From assembly GCF_000331735.1 (NCBI RefSeq), contig NC_020126.1, forward strand, positions 1,674,001 to 1,738,000: a stretch of DNA of 64,000 bases, in the 5' to 3' direction. Below, piece by piece: positions 10,230-19,956 of the stretch. This DNA comes from Myxococcus stipitatus DSM 14675 (lineage in GTDB: Bacteria; Myxococcota; Myxococcia; Myxococcales; Myxococcaceae). Position 1 is the first letter of the stretch. Each line of letters begins with the position of its first letter. The notes under the pieces are model-generated. The model was not told the DNA's origin. It saw only the letters and a program-made list of their open reading frames with translations, and did not search any database. A program made the position numbers and the translations under genes.

Positions 10230-11755
10230 GACTTCCGTACCGGCAGTTGGATGGTGAACCGGCTGCCGCGGCCGGGCTCGCTCTTCACGGAGATGCGTCC
10301 TCCGTGAGCCTCGACGATTCTCCGGGCGATGGCCAGCCCCAGCCCACTGCCCTCCGTCGTCCGGGTCATCAGATTGTCCACCCGATAGAAGCGCTCGAAG
10401 ATGCGCTTGCGTTCCTTCGGCGCGATTCCCACTCCGTTGTCCTCCACCGACAGGTCAATCCACCGCCCCGCCTGGCTCGCGCTCAGGGTGATGCGCCGGT
10501 CCTGCGGCCCGCTGTACTTGTAGGCGTTCTGCAGCAGGTTGAGCAGCGCCCCGGCGACCGAGTCCTTGTCCACGTCCACCCGAGGCAGCCCCTCCGCCAC
10601 GTCGACCTTCAGGTCCACGGTGCTGTCCATGCGCTGGGTGCGGAAGGCGGCCACCGCCGTGTCCACCACGTCGGACACGGGCAGGGCCTCGCGCTGATAC
10701 ACCTTGCGGCCGCCCTCGATGCGGGACCAGTCCAGCACGCGCTCGATGAAGATGGACAGCCGCTCCGTCTCCCGCGTCAGCATCGTGAGGATCTCCTGCA
10801 TCTGCGCCGGGTCCTTGAGCCGGCCCAGCGCGAGCATCTCGATGAACATGCGGATGGACGTCAGCGGCGTGCGCAGCTCGTGGCTCACCAGCGAGACGAA
10901 GTCCGTCTTCATGCGCGACAGCCGCGCCTCGCGGTAGAGCACGCGGCCCGTGTAGACGACGCCGAACGTCAGCGTCAGATAGAACAGGCCCAGCAGCACG
11001 CCGTACACGGCGCGGTTGCGCGTGGAGGCCCGCGCCACGGGGTCCTCGCCGGTGGGCAGCACCACCAGCCGGTAGTCCTGGAGCGGAGGGGACAGCACGC
11101 GCTCGGCCAGTCCCTGCGGACCCAGGGCACTGGCGCGGGCCTGCGCCACCTCCGACACCAGCTTGCCCACGAGCCCGCTCTCCACCGTCTCGCGCGGCAC
11201 GGCCAGGAGGCCGATTCGCACCGGCTCGCTGGACACCGCGCGAGGCTCCACACGCTCCGCCAGCAGCATCTCCAGGGCGCGGACGGACAGCCGGACGCCG
11301 CGCACGACGGTGCCCTGGCGCTGCGTCACCACCACCACGGTGCGCCCCGCGGAGGACAGCGAGAAGACGGTGGGGGACTCGGGGAGCGCGCCAGCCTCCG
11401 GCAGCACCGCGGTCAAGGTCTCCGCCAGCGCGGGGTCCTCGGTGAGCACCCGTCCGCCCTCCAGCTGGAAGGTGCCGTGCGGCTCGGAGAGGATGCGTCC
11501 GTCGGTGGCGACCAGGTTCAGCCTGCCGCCTTCCTCCTCGAGCCGGGCGGAGGCCAGCTGCCGGGGCAACTCCTGGGACAGCGTCTCCAGCGTCCCTCGC
11601 CAGGCCGACTCCAGCCGCTTCTCCACCGCCGCGCGCTCGTTGATGATGGCCACCACGCCGAAGCCGGACAGGCCCGCGGATGGCAGCACCACCAGGACGA
11701 TGAGCAGCGCGAAGGTGCGCCGGAAGCTGAGGATGACCGAGGAGGGACGCGACAC
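10226..11755 (-). CDS. Membrane sensor histidine kinase
   Basis: This 509-residue kinase phosphorylates the response regulator encoded just downstream. I place the start at a GTG (11755) that follows GAGGGAGAC; frame-compatible starts further upstream lack support. An N-terminal membrane helix ([21 protein letters not shown]) and a second one near residue 245 ([18 protein letters not shown]) enclose a periplasmic sensor domain of about 200 residues. The HisKA box is [14 protein letters not shown], and the ATPase domain has [18 protein letters not shown] and GSGLGLAIA. It is divergent from the propeller/peroxidase gene at 12015 across a 259-nt gap in which I see no clear promoter. Confidence 0.93.
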   Translation of the reverse strand: MSRPSSVILSFRRTFALLIVLVVLPSAGLSGFGVVAIINERAAVEKRLESAWRGTLETLSQELPRQLASARLEEEGGRLNLVATDGRILSEPHGTFQLEGGRVLTEDPALAETLTAVLPEAGALPESPTVFSLSSAGRTVVVVTQRQGTVVRGVRLSVRALEMLLAERVEPRAVSSEPVRIGLLAVPRETVESGLVGKLVSEVAQARASALGPQGLAERVLSPPLQDYRLVVLPTGEDPVARASTRNRAVYGVLLGLFYLTLTFGVVYTGRVLYREARLSRMKTDFVSLVSHELRTPLTSIRMFIEMLALGRLKDPAQMQEILTMLTRETERLSIFIERVLDWSRIEGGRKVYQREALPVSDVVDTAVAAFRTQRMDSTVDLKVDVAEGLPRVDVDKDSVAGALLNLLQNAYKYSGPQDRRITLSASQAGRWIDLSVEDNGVGIAPKERKRIFERFYRVDNLMTRTTEGSGLGLAIARRIVEAHGGRISVKSEPGRGSRFTIQLPVRKS

Positions 11756-12014
11756 GTCTCCCTCATTTACCCTCACCCGGGGCAACACGCTCGTGGCGTT
11801 TCGTCCCGGGGCCCCCGCTCGACTGTCCGCCACCCGCACCCGAGGTGGGAGAGGGCATCGACTTCTGGGGCCCGCTGGTGCAAGCATGGCGGGCTCGCGG
11901 GGGAGGCGAGCGACCTGGGCCGGGCGCCATTTCCCCTCCGCGACACGGCGCGGCATTCCCGGTGATGAGCGTGGCGAGCGACATTCTCGCTGGGGACGCG
12001 CGGGAGGAGACTTC

Positions 12015-13997
12015 ATGAGACGGCACGTTCTGGCCGGGGTGGCGGCGGCGCTGCTGGGACTTTCGGCGTGCGAGGACCGGTCGACCGACGGAGGGTGGAG
12101 CAATTCCTCGGGCACGGTGGCGCTCAGCCGGGATGACGCGTTCCTGTACGTGGTGGACGCGGACAACGGCGTGCTCTCGGTCGTGGAGACCGCGCGCGGC
12201 GAGAAGGTGGGCGAGGTGAAGGTGGGCGTGGGCCCGGAGCGCGTGGTGGTGGGGCCCGACGACACCGTCTACGTCTCCAACCGCGGGGAGCGCAGCGTCT
12301 CCGTCATCCGCCGGGGCGACTGGAACGAGGCGGCGCGCGTGACGGTGGGCGTGGAGCCCATGGGCATGGCCGTCTCCCCCAAGGGCGACACGCTCTTCGT
12401 GGTGAACAGCACCGCGCGGACCTCCACCGAGCACGGCACGCTGATGGCCGTGGACACGCGCACGCTGGAGCTTCGCTGGGAACTGGCGGTGGGGGATGAG
12501 CCTCGCGGCATCGCGCTGGTGGACGGCGGGCGCCGCGCGCTCATCAGCCTGTTCCGCCAGGGGGACCTGGTGACGGTGGACCTGGCGGACGCGCATCAGC
12601 CGCGCCTCCAGCGCGAGCACACGGACCTGTATGCCCGGGCCAACGAGGAGCGGGGCGCCATCCTCGGTGATCCGGTGGTCTCGCCCACCTCCTTCCGTCC
12701 CCGAGGCATGGCGGACGTGGTGGTGTCCCCCGACGGCCAGCACGCCTTCGCGCCCGTGCGGTGGTCTCGCGAGGACCCGCTGGCCAGGTCGGGCCCGGCG
12801 CGCGGTGAGTCGCTCTATGGCGGCGGAGGCCCATGCAACGCGTCGGGCGTCGTGGTGCCGGGGCTCGTCACCTTCAAGACGGAGGATGGCTCGCCTCGGG
12901 TGGATGACCTGAACAAGTGCCGCCCCTCGTTCGGAGAGGTGCCGGACTTCCCCGCCTCCACCCTGGTCAGCACGGAGAACACGCACCCGCTCCAGGGGCC
13001 CGTGGCGGCGGTGGTGGACCCGTCGGGTGAGTGGCTCTTCGTGGTGCACCGCGAGACGGACAACGTGGCCATCCTCCCCACGGGCCGCCGCACGGGGGAT
13101 GACCTGGAGACCACGCGGGGCAGCGCCGTGAGGCAGGTGGTGCGCGTGGGCTCGGGCCCCAGCGGCATCGCGCTGACGCGGGATGGGCGCAAGGCGTACG
13201 TCCACAACGCCTTCGACCACTCGGTGACGACGCTGGTGAATGACGGCTCGGGGGCGCGGACCAATGTGCGCACGGAGGGCTCGCCGCTCTCCGTCGCGGG
13301 GGACACGCTGTCGCCCCAGCAGGCCGTGGGCCGCAAGCTGTTCTACTCCGCGCTGGACTCGCGGATGACGAGCCGGGATGTGTCCGTGTCCTGCGAGTCC
13401 TGTCACCTGGATGGCCGCGAGGACGGCCACGTGTGGGGCTTCCCGGATGGGCCGCGTCAGACGCCCAGCCTCGCGGGGCGCGACGTGACGCGGACGGCGC
13501 CGTTCCACTGGAGCGGGGAGTTCCCCACGCTGAAGGACTTCCTCGACGCGACGGTGACCAGCCGCATGGGCGGCGGGGTGCTGGACGCCACGCTGGTGAC
13601 GCAGCTGGCCGCCTTCATCGACGTGATTCCCGCGCCGGACAATCCCTACGTGGGCGCCGCCCCCACGCTGTCGCAGGCGCGCGGCGCGGAGGTCTTCAAG
13701 AAGGCCGGCTGCGACAAGTGCCACGCGGGTGAGCACCTCACCAACAACCAGCAGGCCCACGTGGGCACCTTCATCACCGACGGAGTCCTCCAGGACACGA
13801 AGGAGGTCCGTGAGAAGGGGCTGAACACGCCGTCGCTCCTGGGCCTCGCGCGGACCGCGCCCTACCTGCACGACGGCAGCGCGAAGTCGCTGAAGGGGCG
13901 GCTGACGGAGCGCCGGCAGTCCACCGCGCACGGCTCCACGGCGGAGCTGACGGACGCGGAGATCGACGACCTGGTGGACTACCTGCGCACGCTGTGA
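12015..13997 (+). CDS. Lipoprotein: YVTN-type beta-propeller fused to di-heme cytochrome c peroxidase/MauG-like domain
   Basis: This 660-residue envelope protein is a probable redox enzyme. The ATG at 12015 follows GGGAGGAGA. A lipoprotein signal (LGLSAC) is followed by a propeller with repeats such as [18 protein letters not shown] and GDTLFVVNS (about residues 30-420). The C-terminal part (about 430-655) has two c-type heme sites, CESCH and CDKCH, a [20 protein letters not shown] region and a final PYLHDGS, as in bacterial di-heme peroxidases and MauG relatives. Substrate and electron donor are unknown. The stop is part of a 13-bp junction shared with another convergent pair. Confidence 0.88.
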   Translation: MRRHVLAGVAAALLGLSACEDRSTDGGWSNSSGTVALSRDDAFLYVVDADNGVLSVVETARGEKVGEVKVGVGPERVVVGPDDTVYVSNRGERSVSVIRRGDWNEAARVTVGVEPMGMAVSPKGDTLFVVNSTARTSTEHGTLMAVDTRTLELRWELAVGDEPRGIALVDGGRRALISLFRQGDLVTVDLADAHQPRLQREHTDLYARANEERGAILGDPVVSPTSFRPRGMADVVVSPDGQHAFAPVRWSREDPLARSGPARGESLYGGGGPCNASGVVVPGLVTFKTEDGSPRVDDLNKCRPSFGEVPDFPASTLVSTENTHPLQGPVAAVVDPSGEWLFVVHRETDNVAILPTGRRTGDDLETTRGSAVRQVVRVGSGPSGIALTRDGRKAYVHNAFDHSVTTLVNDGSGARTNVRTEGSPLSVAGDTLSPQQAVGRKLFYSALDSRMTSRDVSVSCESCHLDGREDGHVWGFPDGPRQTPSLAGRDVTRTAPFHWSGEFPTLKDFLDATVTSRMGGGVLDATLVTQLAAFIDVIPAPDNPYVGAAPTLSQARGAEVFKKAGCDKCHAGEHLTNNQQAHVGTFITDGVLQDTKEVREKGLNTPSLLGLARTAPYLHDGSAKSLKGRLTERRQSTAHGSTAELTDAEIDDLVDYLRTL

Positions 13998-14004
13998 CGC
14001 GGGC

Positions 14005-14589
14005 TCACGGGGTGCCCGCGTCCGGAGGAGGCGTGGGCGCCGCGGGGGCCCCGAGCTGGAGCACGTCCGGGCGCGTGGCGGTGAGCGCGGCGCGGGCCAC
14101 GTCCAGGGCCTGTTCCGGCTCTCCGCCCAGCCAGGTGACGACGAGCGCGCAGGGCGTGTCGTCGTCCCACGTCATCACCTGCAACATGCCCTGCGCGGGG
14201 GAGCGGCGCGCGGCGGCGCGGCCGAGCGCGGGAATCTCCTCGCCGCCCGTCTGGAGTGACGGGGCCAGCAGCGCGTGCGGGTCCGCCTGGGCGTAGTGCG
14301 GCCGGCAGTCCCAGGTCACCGACACGGTGACGTCTTTCTCGGAGGCGGAGCGGAAGATGCACAACGGGCCGCAGGTCGGACACGTGCGCTCCTGCTTCAT
14401 CGTGAAGCCGGGCAGCATCGCCTCTCGCACGTCGGCGGGGAGCAGCACCTCGCACGCCGGAAGTGTCTCTTGGGTGACGGGCGCCCGCGCGGCGCCCGCG
14501 TCCGGCGCTGGCTCCGCCGTGCGCGACCGGCATGCGAGTCCCAGGGCCAGTGTCACCCACAGCGCCGCGCGCCCTCCGCCTGCCCTCAT
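14005..14589 (-). CDS. Hypothetical cysteine-containing lipoprotein
   Basis: The protein has 194 residues from the ATG that gives a signal peptide with lipobox GLAC (ALWVTLALGLAC). The mature part has several cysteines (CEVLLP, CPTCGPLC, WDCRP, PCALVV), probably disulfide-bonded outside the cytoplasm, and a terminal APTPPPDAG low-complexity tail. The cysteine pattern after LPADVREAMLPGF vaguely recalls DUF3558-type proteins, but I cannot assign it. It is convergent with the peroxidase-like gene, 7 nt away. Confidence 0.7.
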   Translation of the reverse strand: MRAGGGRAALWVTLALGLACRSRTAEPAPDAGAARAPVTQETLPACEVLLPADVREAMLPGFTMKQERTCPTCGPLCIFRSASEKDVTVSVTWDCRPHYAQADPHALLAPSLQTGGEEIPALGRAAARRSPAQGMLQVMTWDDDTPCALVVTWLGGEPEQALDVARAALTATRPDVLQLGAPAAPTPPPDAGTP

Positions 14590-14751
14590 CTGGTGGTCCC
14601 TCCTCGGGCGCCCGCCCATCCCTGGCGCGGGGCGGATGGTAGACCGGTGAGGCGGTGTCGCGGAGACGTTTCCCGCCGGCAACACGGTGGGTGGGGGACG
14701 GGCATGGCTCGTGTCCTCCCCTCGCCGTGGACTAAGCTGGCGGGCGCGTTC

Positions 14752-15684
14752 ATGCCCCCCGTCCGCTTCCTATTGGTGCCACTCGCCCTCGTGCTGGGGC
14801 CGCCCGCCTGGGCCCAGGCCCCCGTGGCCGCGCCTGCCGCGCCGGCCGCCGCCACCCCTCCGGTGGAGGCGCCTCGACGGAACCAGGCTCCGGACGAGGC
14901 CGTGTGGACCGAGTTCCCCGGACGCCCCTCGGAGCCCCCTCCGGGCGCTGTCACCGTTCCGTTGCCGGAGGTCTCCGACCGCCCGCCGCTCGTGCCGGTG
15001 GAGGACGTGCAGCCGAGCGGAGGCAAGCGCCCCAAGCCCCCACCCGGGCCGCCCGCACCCACGCCGGCCCCCGTGCCCAACCGGGTGAGCCTGCTGGGGG
15101 CTCGCACGGTGGGGGCGGGCGGGGTGGCGGTGGGGTTCTCGCTGGGCTTTCCCACGCTGTCGGCGCGCGCCGCCGTGGGGGTGACGTCCCGGTTCGACGT
15201 GCTGCTGGGGTTCGACAGCCTCTATGGCCTGATGAACGAGGCCCGGCTGGGCTGGCGCTGGAGCGTGCTGGACGGCGGTCCCCGGTGGAGCCTGGGCGTG
15301 GTGATGGAGGCCAGCCACGCGTTCTTCCTGCGGTCGGCCCGCGCGGAGGAGCGGGGCGCGCGCTACGTGACGGGACGGCGCAACTGGAACGTCATGCCGG
15401 GCCTGGTGGGCTCCTTCCAGTTCGAGGGCCACCGCGCCAAGCGGATGTTCGTGGACACGCGCTACCTGCTGACGGTGGACACGGAGCCCACCCAGCGCAC
15501 GCCGCTGGGAGGACTGCCGCCCGACCAGGTGTCGGCCAGCGCGTGGACGTTCCGCGTGGGCGCGGAGATGCCGCTGAGCGAGAGAACGTCCTACTTTGTC
15601 TCCGCGGGGGGCGACGTGCGCGGTCGCTCCGTCGACGCGGACTTCATGCCGGTGGTTTCCGTCGGCATCGTCACCGGTCTCTAG
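14752..15684 (+). CDS. Outer-membrane beta-barrel-like hypothetical protein
   Basis: The protein has 310 residues if started at the ATG at 14752, which gives a clean signal peptide ending AWAQ; an in-frame ATG at 14704 with a better purine-rich upstream would add 16 residues. A proline-rich stretch (about residues 35-110) precedes a C-terminal region of alternating hydrophobic strands ending in VVSVGIVTGL, typical of small outer-membrane barrels. No functional motif is visible. It is divergent from the lipoprotein gene and 60 nt upstream of gpsA. Confidence 0.7.
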   Translation: MPPVRFLLVPLALVLGPPAWAQAPVAAPAAPAAATPPVEAPRRNQAPDEAVWTEFPGRPSEPPPGAVTVPLPEVSDRPPLVPVEDVQPSGGKRPKPPPGPPAPTPAPVPNRVSLLGARTVGAGGVAVGFSLGFPTLSARAAVGVTSRFDVLLGFDSLYGLMNEARLGWRWSVLDGGPRWSLGVVMEASHAFFLRSARAEERGARYVTGRRNWNVMPGLVGSFQFEGHRAKRMFVDTRYLLTVDTEPTQRTPLGGLPPDQVSASAWTFRVGAEMPLSERTSYFVSAGGDVRGRSVDADFMPVVSVGIVTGL

Positions 15685-15744
15685 ATGCCTGGGCCGTCGG
15701 CGCGGCAGTGCCCATCTCTTCATCTCTCCTGAGCGAGGTCTTCC

Positions 15745-16746
15745 ATGCGAGGCAGTGTCATCGGCTCCGGCTCTTTCGGTACGGCCCTGGCGAACGTGCT
15801 GGCGGCCAACTGCGACGAGGTCCGCCTCTGGGGTCGCGAGCAGTCGGTGGTGGACTCCATCAACACCCGGCATGAGAACCCCACCTACCTGCCGGGCATC
15901 CCCATCTCCGAGCGCGTGCGCGCCACCAAGGACCTGGAGGAGGCGCTGACGGGCTCGGAGTTGGTGGTGCTGGCCACGCCCAGCCACGCCACGCGCGAGG
16001 TGCTGGCCCGCGCCAAGGACTTCCTGCCCAGCCACGTGCCCATCGTCACGGTGTCCAAGGGCATCGAGAACGAGACGCTGCTGACGATGACGGAGCTGTT
16101 GGAGGACTGCCTGCCGGAGTCCTTCCACCCGTACATCGCCGTGCTGTCCGGCCCCAGCTTCGCCAAGGAGCTGGCGCGGCGCATGCCCACGGTGGTGACC
16201 ATCGCGTCGCACTGGGACAAGGTGGCGGTGCGCTGCCAGAAGGCGCTCCAGACGGAGACCTTCCGCAGCTACACGTCCACGGACGTGGTGGGCGTGCAGT
16301 ACGGCGGCGCGCTGAAGAACGTCATCGCCATCGCCGCGGGCATGGCGGACGGCCTGGGCATGGGCCACAACGCCCGCGCGGCCATCATCACCCGCGGCCT
16401 GGCGGAAATCACCCGGCTGGCGGTGCGCAAGGGCGCCAACCCCCTGACGCTGTCGGGCCTGTCCGGCATGGGCGACCTGGTGCTGACGTGTACGGGCGAG
16501 TTGAGCCGCAACCGTCACGTGGGCATGGAGCTGGGCAAGGGCCGGAAGTTGGAGGACATCCTTTCCCAGATGAAGGAGGTCGCGGAGGGCGTGAAGACGG
16601 CGCGCAGCGCGCGGGACCTGTCGCTCAAGACGGGCGTGGAGCTGCCCATCTGCCAGCAGGTGTATCTGATTGCCTACGAGGGCAAGAACGCGAAGTCGGC
16701 GGTGGTGGACCTGATGACGCGTCAGCCCAAGTCGGAGCTCGTGTGA
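15745..16746 (+). CDS. gpsA: NAD(P)-dependent glycerol-3-phosphate dehydrogenase
   Basis: This enzyme reduces dihydroxyacetone phosphate to sn-glycerol 3-phosphate for phospholipid synthesis in the cytosol. The 333-residue length is standard. Motifs in order: dinucleotide-binding GSGSFGTALANVLA near the N-terminus, LSGPSFAKELA, the catalytic-lysine region GGALKNVIAIAAGMADGLGMGHNARAAI, and GLSGMGDLVLTCTG. ATG at 15745 is preceded by GAGCGAGG. The MFS gene follows 49 nt downstream on the same strand. Confidence 0.95.
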   Translation: MRGSVIGSGSFGTALANVLAANCDEVRLWGREQSVVDSINTRHENPTYLPGIPISERVRATKDLEEALTGSELVVLATPSHATREVLARAKDFLPSHVPIVTVSKGIENETLLTMTELLEDCLPESFHPYIAVLSGPSFAKELARRMPTVVTIASHWDKVAVRCQKALQTETFRSYTSTDVVGVQYGGALKNVIAIAAGMADGLGMGHNARAAIITRGLAEITRLAVRKGANPLTLSGLSGMGDLVLTCTGELSRNRHVGMELGKGRKLEDILSQMKEVAEGVKTARSARDLSLKTGVELPICQQVYLIAYEGKNAKSAVVDLMTRQPKSELV

Positions 16747-16795
16747 CGGAGTGGGTGTGCGCGCGGAATGAGGGGCTGTTACAACAACAGTCCTC

Positions 16796-18034
16796 GTGAC
16801 CACCGCGTCCGCTGAGTCCCTCTCGTCGTTCCGAGCCTTCCGTCATCGTGAGTTCGTCGCCATGTGGTTGGGGGCGCTGGTCTCCAACGTCGGCACCTGG
16901 ATGGAGGTGCTCGCGCTGGGGGTCTTCGTCACCGAGATGACGGGCCGCGCGGAGTGGACGGGCGGGGTCGCGGCGCTCACGTACCTGCCTTCGCTCATCC
17001 TCTCCCCGCTGGGCGGCGCGCTGGCGGACCGCTTCGACCGGCGCGTGTACATCGCGGTGTGCGCGCTGGCGCAGGCGCTGCTCGCGGGCGTGCTGGCCGC
17101 GCTGGCCTTCAACGGCCGGCTCACGGTGGAGGCCGTGGCGGTCATCTCCTTCCTCAACGGCTGTGTGCACGTCGTCTCGGGGCCGGGCTTCACCGCGCTG
17201 CTCGCGGGGCTGGTGCCGAAGGAGGACCTGCACAGCGCGCTGACGCTCACGTCCGCGCAGTTCAACCTGGGGCGCATCCTGGGGCCGGTGGTGGCCGCGT
17301 GGGGACTGGCCATGGGGGGCGTGGCCTGGGTGCTCCTGGCCAATGCGGTGTCGTTCGGCGCGGTGCTGCTGGCGGTGGCGCAGGTGAAGTCGGAGGCGCA
17401 GGTCGCGCGGCCCGCGACGCAGGAGGGCTTCTGGAGTCAGCTCTCCGCGGGCGTGCGCATGGCGCGCGGCGACGCGGTGATCTGGGGCGCGATGCTGGGG
17501 TTGTTCATGGTCGCCATCTTCATCTCGCCCTTCATCGCGCTGGTGCCGGTGTTCGCGCTCCAGGTGTTGGGGGCGGGGGCCTCCGCCGCGTCGATGCTCA
17601 TCTCGATGCAGGGGCTGGGGGCGCTGTTGGCCTCGGGGTTGGTGGGGCCCCTGTCCGCGCGCTGGGGACGGGAGCGGGTGCTGGACATCGCGATGGTGGT
17701 GATGGGGCCGGTGACGGCGATGTACTGGCTGTCGCCCACGTTGCCCGTGGCGATGGGGACGATGTTCGTGGTGGGCGCGTTCTATCTGGTGCTGATTGCC
17801 GGGCTGAACACGCGCTGCCAGGAGCGCACGCCTCGGGAGCTCCAGGGGCGGGTGAGCAGCCTCGCGATGTTGTTGATCAACGTGGGGTACTCGTTCGGCG
17901 TCTGGGCGCAGGGGGCGCTCGCGGACCGCGTGGGCGTGAGGCCCACGACGGCGGGCGCGGCGGTGTTGTTCCTGGGCGTGGTGCTGATGGTTCGGCTGCG
18001 ACGCGCGCGAGGCGTGGCGGTCGCGAGCACCTGA
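16796..18034 (+). CDS. MFS efflux transporter (MFS_3/EntS-like)
   Basis: This 412-residue integral inner-membrane protein has about 12 hydrophobic segments. The family hallmark is the loop GGALADRFDRR between helices 2 and 3, with a related PLSARWGRERV in the second half. FRAFRHREFVAMWLGALVSNVGTWM at the start is typical of the EntS/MFS_3 group, which exports siderophores and other small molecules. A GTG start is preceded only by a weak purine stretch; CTGTT-N5-AACAG (16778-16792) just upstream could form a small hairpin. It ends 7 nt from the convergent lysK-type gene at the edge of the biosynthetic locus, so it is a candidate exporter of the product, though convergence means it is not in that operon. 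Confidence 0.88.
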   Translation: MTTASAESLSSFRAFRHREFVAMWLGALVSNVGTWMEVLALGVFVTEMTGRAEWTGGVAALTYLPSLILSPLGGALADRFDRRVYIAVCALAQALLAGVLAALAFNGRLTVEAVAVISFLNGCVHVVSGPGFTALLAGLVPKEDLHSALTLTSAQFNLGRILGPVVAAWGLAMGGVAWVLLANAVSFGAVLLAVAQVKSEAQVARPATQEGFWSQLSAGVRMARGDAVIWGAMLGLFMVAIFISPFIALVPVFALQVLGAGASAASMLISMQGLGALLASGLVGPLSARWGRERVLDIAMVVMGPVTAMYWLSPTLPVAMGTMFVVGAFYLVLIAGLNTRCQERTPRELQGRVSSLAMLLINVGYSFGVWAQGALADRVGVRPTTAGAAVLFLGVVLMVRLRRARGVAVAST

Positions 18035-18041
18035 CGCGGGC

Positions 18042-19112
18042 TCAGCGCGAGCGGTTGGCGGCGGGGAGCAGGGCCAGGACGCGGGCCAGCACGGCGACGC
18101 CTTCTTCGTACTCGGGCAGCTCGATGTGCTCGTGGGGCGTGTGGTCCAGGGACGAGTCCCCGGGGCCGTAGGCGACGGTGGGCACGTTCCAGGTGCTGGC
18201 CACGGTGTTCCAGTCGGAGGTGCCGGCCTTGACGCGAAGGGTGGGGCGTGCGCCTCGCTCTCGGATGGACTGCTTGAAGGCGCGGGTGAGCGGGTCGTTT
18301 CCGTCGGTGGAGACGGCCTGCTTGGCGGACACGGTCTTCACGCGGACGTCGGGGACGCTGGAGAGGCAGGAGACAAGGGTGTCCACCTCGGTGGTGGGGC
18401 CGGTGCGGACGTTGAGCTGGGCGGTGGCCCACTCGGTGTCTTCGTCGGTGCCGGTGTGGAAGGAGAGCAGGGCGGGGATGTCCTGCTCGAAGAGGGAGGC
18501 GCCGGTGTTGCGCTCATCGCAGCGGCGGCGCAGGGCGTTCCACGAGTCGACGAGGCGCTCGGCCGGGGCGCGGTAGCCACGGCTGGCGGTGTGGCGGCGC
18601 GCGGCGCGGTACTCGAGCTCCAGGCGGACGAGTCCCTTGTAGCCGACGGTGATGGCGTGAGCGCCGCTGGGCTCGCCGTTGATGACGAAGTCGGGTCGGT
18701 GGTGGTCGCGTGCGTGGAAGGCGCCTCGGGTGATGGCGACCTCCTCCTCGACGCAGCCGAGGAGCAGGAAGCGCTTGCCGGCGCGCTCGGAGTCCTCGAG
18801 CAGCTCCACGGCCTCGATGAAGGCGGCGAGGGCGCCCTTCGCGTCGACGGCGCCACGGCCGAAGAGGCGCGTGCCGTCGAGCCGCACGGGGATTTCGCCA
18901 GGGACCGTGTCGATGTGGCCGAGCAGCGCGACGCACGTGTCGCCGTCACCGAGGCTGGCCACGGTGTTGCCTGCTTCGTCCACGTGGGCACGCCAGCCCC
19001 GGTGCTCCAGTCGCTGCACGAGGGCGCGGGAGAAGACCGCCTCGTGATGGCTCGGGCTGTAGTGCTCCAACATCCACCGCAAGAGCTCCGCGCTCTGCTC
19101 ACGCGCCCGCAT
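18042..19112 (-). CDS. lysK: LysK-type M20 metallopeptidase (amino-group carrier protein hydrolase)
   Basis: LysK hydrolyses the isopeptide bond that holds the finished amino acid on the carrier LysW. This 356-residue protein has the M20 zinc ligands in [21 protein letters not shown] and GEPSG, and a terminal His in [27 protein letters not shown] and RHTAS match LysK more closely than ArgE or DapE, as far as I can judge from memory. It is the last gene of the eight-gene operon and its start lies inside the end of lysZ (14-bp overlap). By context it probably frees an unusual amino acid made on a carrier rather than lysine. No carrier gene is visible in the window. Confidence 0.88.
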   Translation of the reverse strand: MRAREQSAELLRWMLEHYSPSHHEAVFSRALVQRLEHRGWRAHVDEAGNTVASLGDGDTCVALLGHIDTVPGEIPVRLDGTRLFGRGAVDAKGALAAFIEAVELLEDSERAGKRFLLLGCVEEEVAITRGAFHARDHHRPDFVINGEPSGAHAITVGYKGLVRLELEYRAARRHTASRGYRAPAERLVDSWNALRRRCDERNTGASLFEQDIPALLSFHTGTDEDTEWATAQLNVRTGPTTEVDTLVSCLSSVPDVRVKTVSAKQAVSTDGNDPLTRAFKQSIRERGARPTLRVKAGTSDWNTVASTWNVPTVAYGPGDSSLDHTPHEHIELPEYEEGVAVLARVLALLPAANRSR

Positions 19113-19956
19113 GGGCCACCTTCCGAGGAGACGTCAGTTGTGTGCCGGCCTCGTTCGCGAGCGCGGACAGCACGGGGCGCTCGATGCGGGACGCGGTGAC
19201 GTAGGCGGAAGGAACGCCTCCCGCGAGCGCCCGGCGCGCGGCCTCCAGCTTGTACCGCATGCGCCCCTTCGCGAAGCCCATCACCCGCTCCACGTCATCG
19301 CTCGCGCGGATGAGGGTGGTGGGGTCGGCCGGGTCCTCCAGCAGCCCCGCCACGTTGGAGAGCATCACCAGCGCCCGCGCCCCCAACGCCGAGGCGATGG
19401 ACGCGGCCACCTGGTCCGCATCCACGTTCACCAACACCCCTTCCTCCGTCACGGCCGGAGGGCAGAGGACCGGCGTCTGCCCCGCCTCCAGCAGCACGCG
19501 CAACAGCCGCGTGTTCACCTCCGTGATCTCCCCCGCGAGGTGACTCCGGTCGATGCGAGTGCGCGCTCCCTCCTGGAGCTTCAGGGGGGGCCGGCGCCGA
19601 GCCACGAGCACCCGTCCATCCGCGCCACACAGCCCCAGCGCCTCCACGCCCCGCGCGAGCAGCGCGAGCACCGCGCGCTTGTTCACATCCCCCACCCACG
19701 CCATCGTCAGCACCCGCAGCGCGGCCTCATTCGTGAGCCGCACCACGTTACCCGACGCCGTCAGCGCCTCGGGGCGCTCCATCCCCAGCGAGGCCAGGAG
19801 CGAATCCCCCGCCTCCGAGCCCCCATTCACCACCACCACCTGCTCGCCCCGCCGACGCAGCTCCGCCACGTCGGCGCAGACGTTGTCCAGGTCCACGCCG
19901 GCCGCGCCGCCAATCTTCACCACCAGCGGCGCGCTGCCCCGAGGCAACGTGCTCAT
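19099..19956 (-). CDS. lysZ: LysZ-type carrier-bound glutamate/aminoadipate kinase
   Basis: This amino-acid kinase family member has 285 residues. LysZ phosphorylates the side-chain carboxylate of glutamate or aminoadipate bound to LysW, preparing it for reduction by LysY. Motifs: VVKIGGAAGV at the N-terminus, VVVVNGGSEAG (family norm HGGS, so His is replaced by Asn), VNVDADQVAASIA, and AKGRMRYKLEAA near the end. It starts with ATG overlapping the SDR stop (ATGA). Acetylglutamate kinase (ArgB) is the alternative, but association with LysX, LysY and LysK homologues argues for the carrier-dependent version. Confidence 0.88.
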   Translation of the reverse strand: MSTLPRGSAPLVVKIGGAAGVDLDNVCADVAELRRRGEQVVVVNGGSEAGDSLLASLGMERPEALTASGNVVRLTNEAALRVLTMAWVGDVNKRAVLALLARGVEALGLCGADGRVLVARRRPPLKLQEGARTRIDRSHLAGEITEVNTRLLRVLLEAGQTPVLCPPAVTEEGVLVNVDADQVAASIASALGARALVMLSNVAGLLEDPADPTTLIRASDDVERVMGFAKGRMRYKLEAARRALAGGVPSAYVTASRIERPVLSALANEAGTQLTSPRKVAHAGA

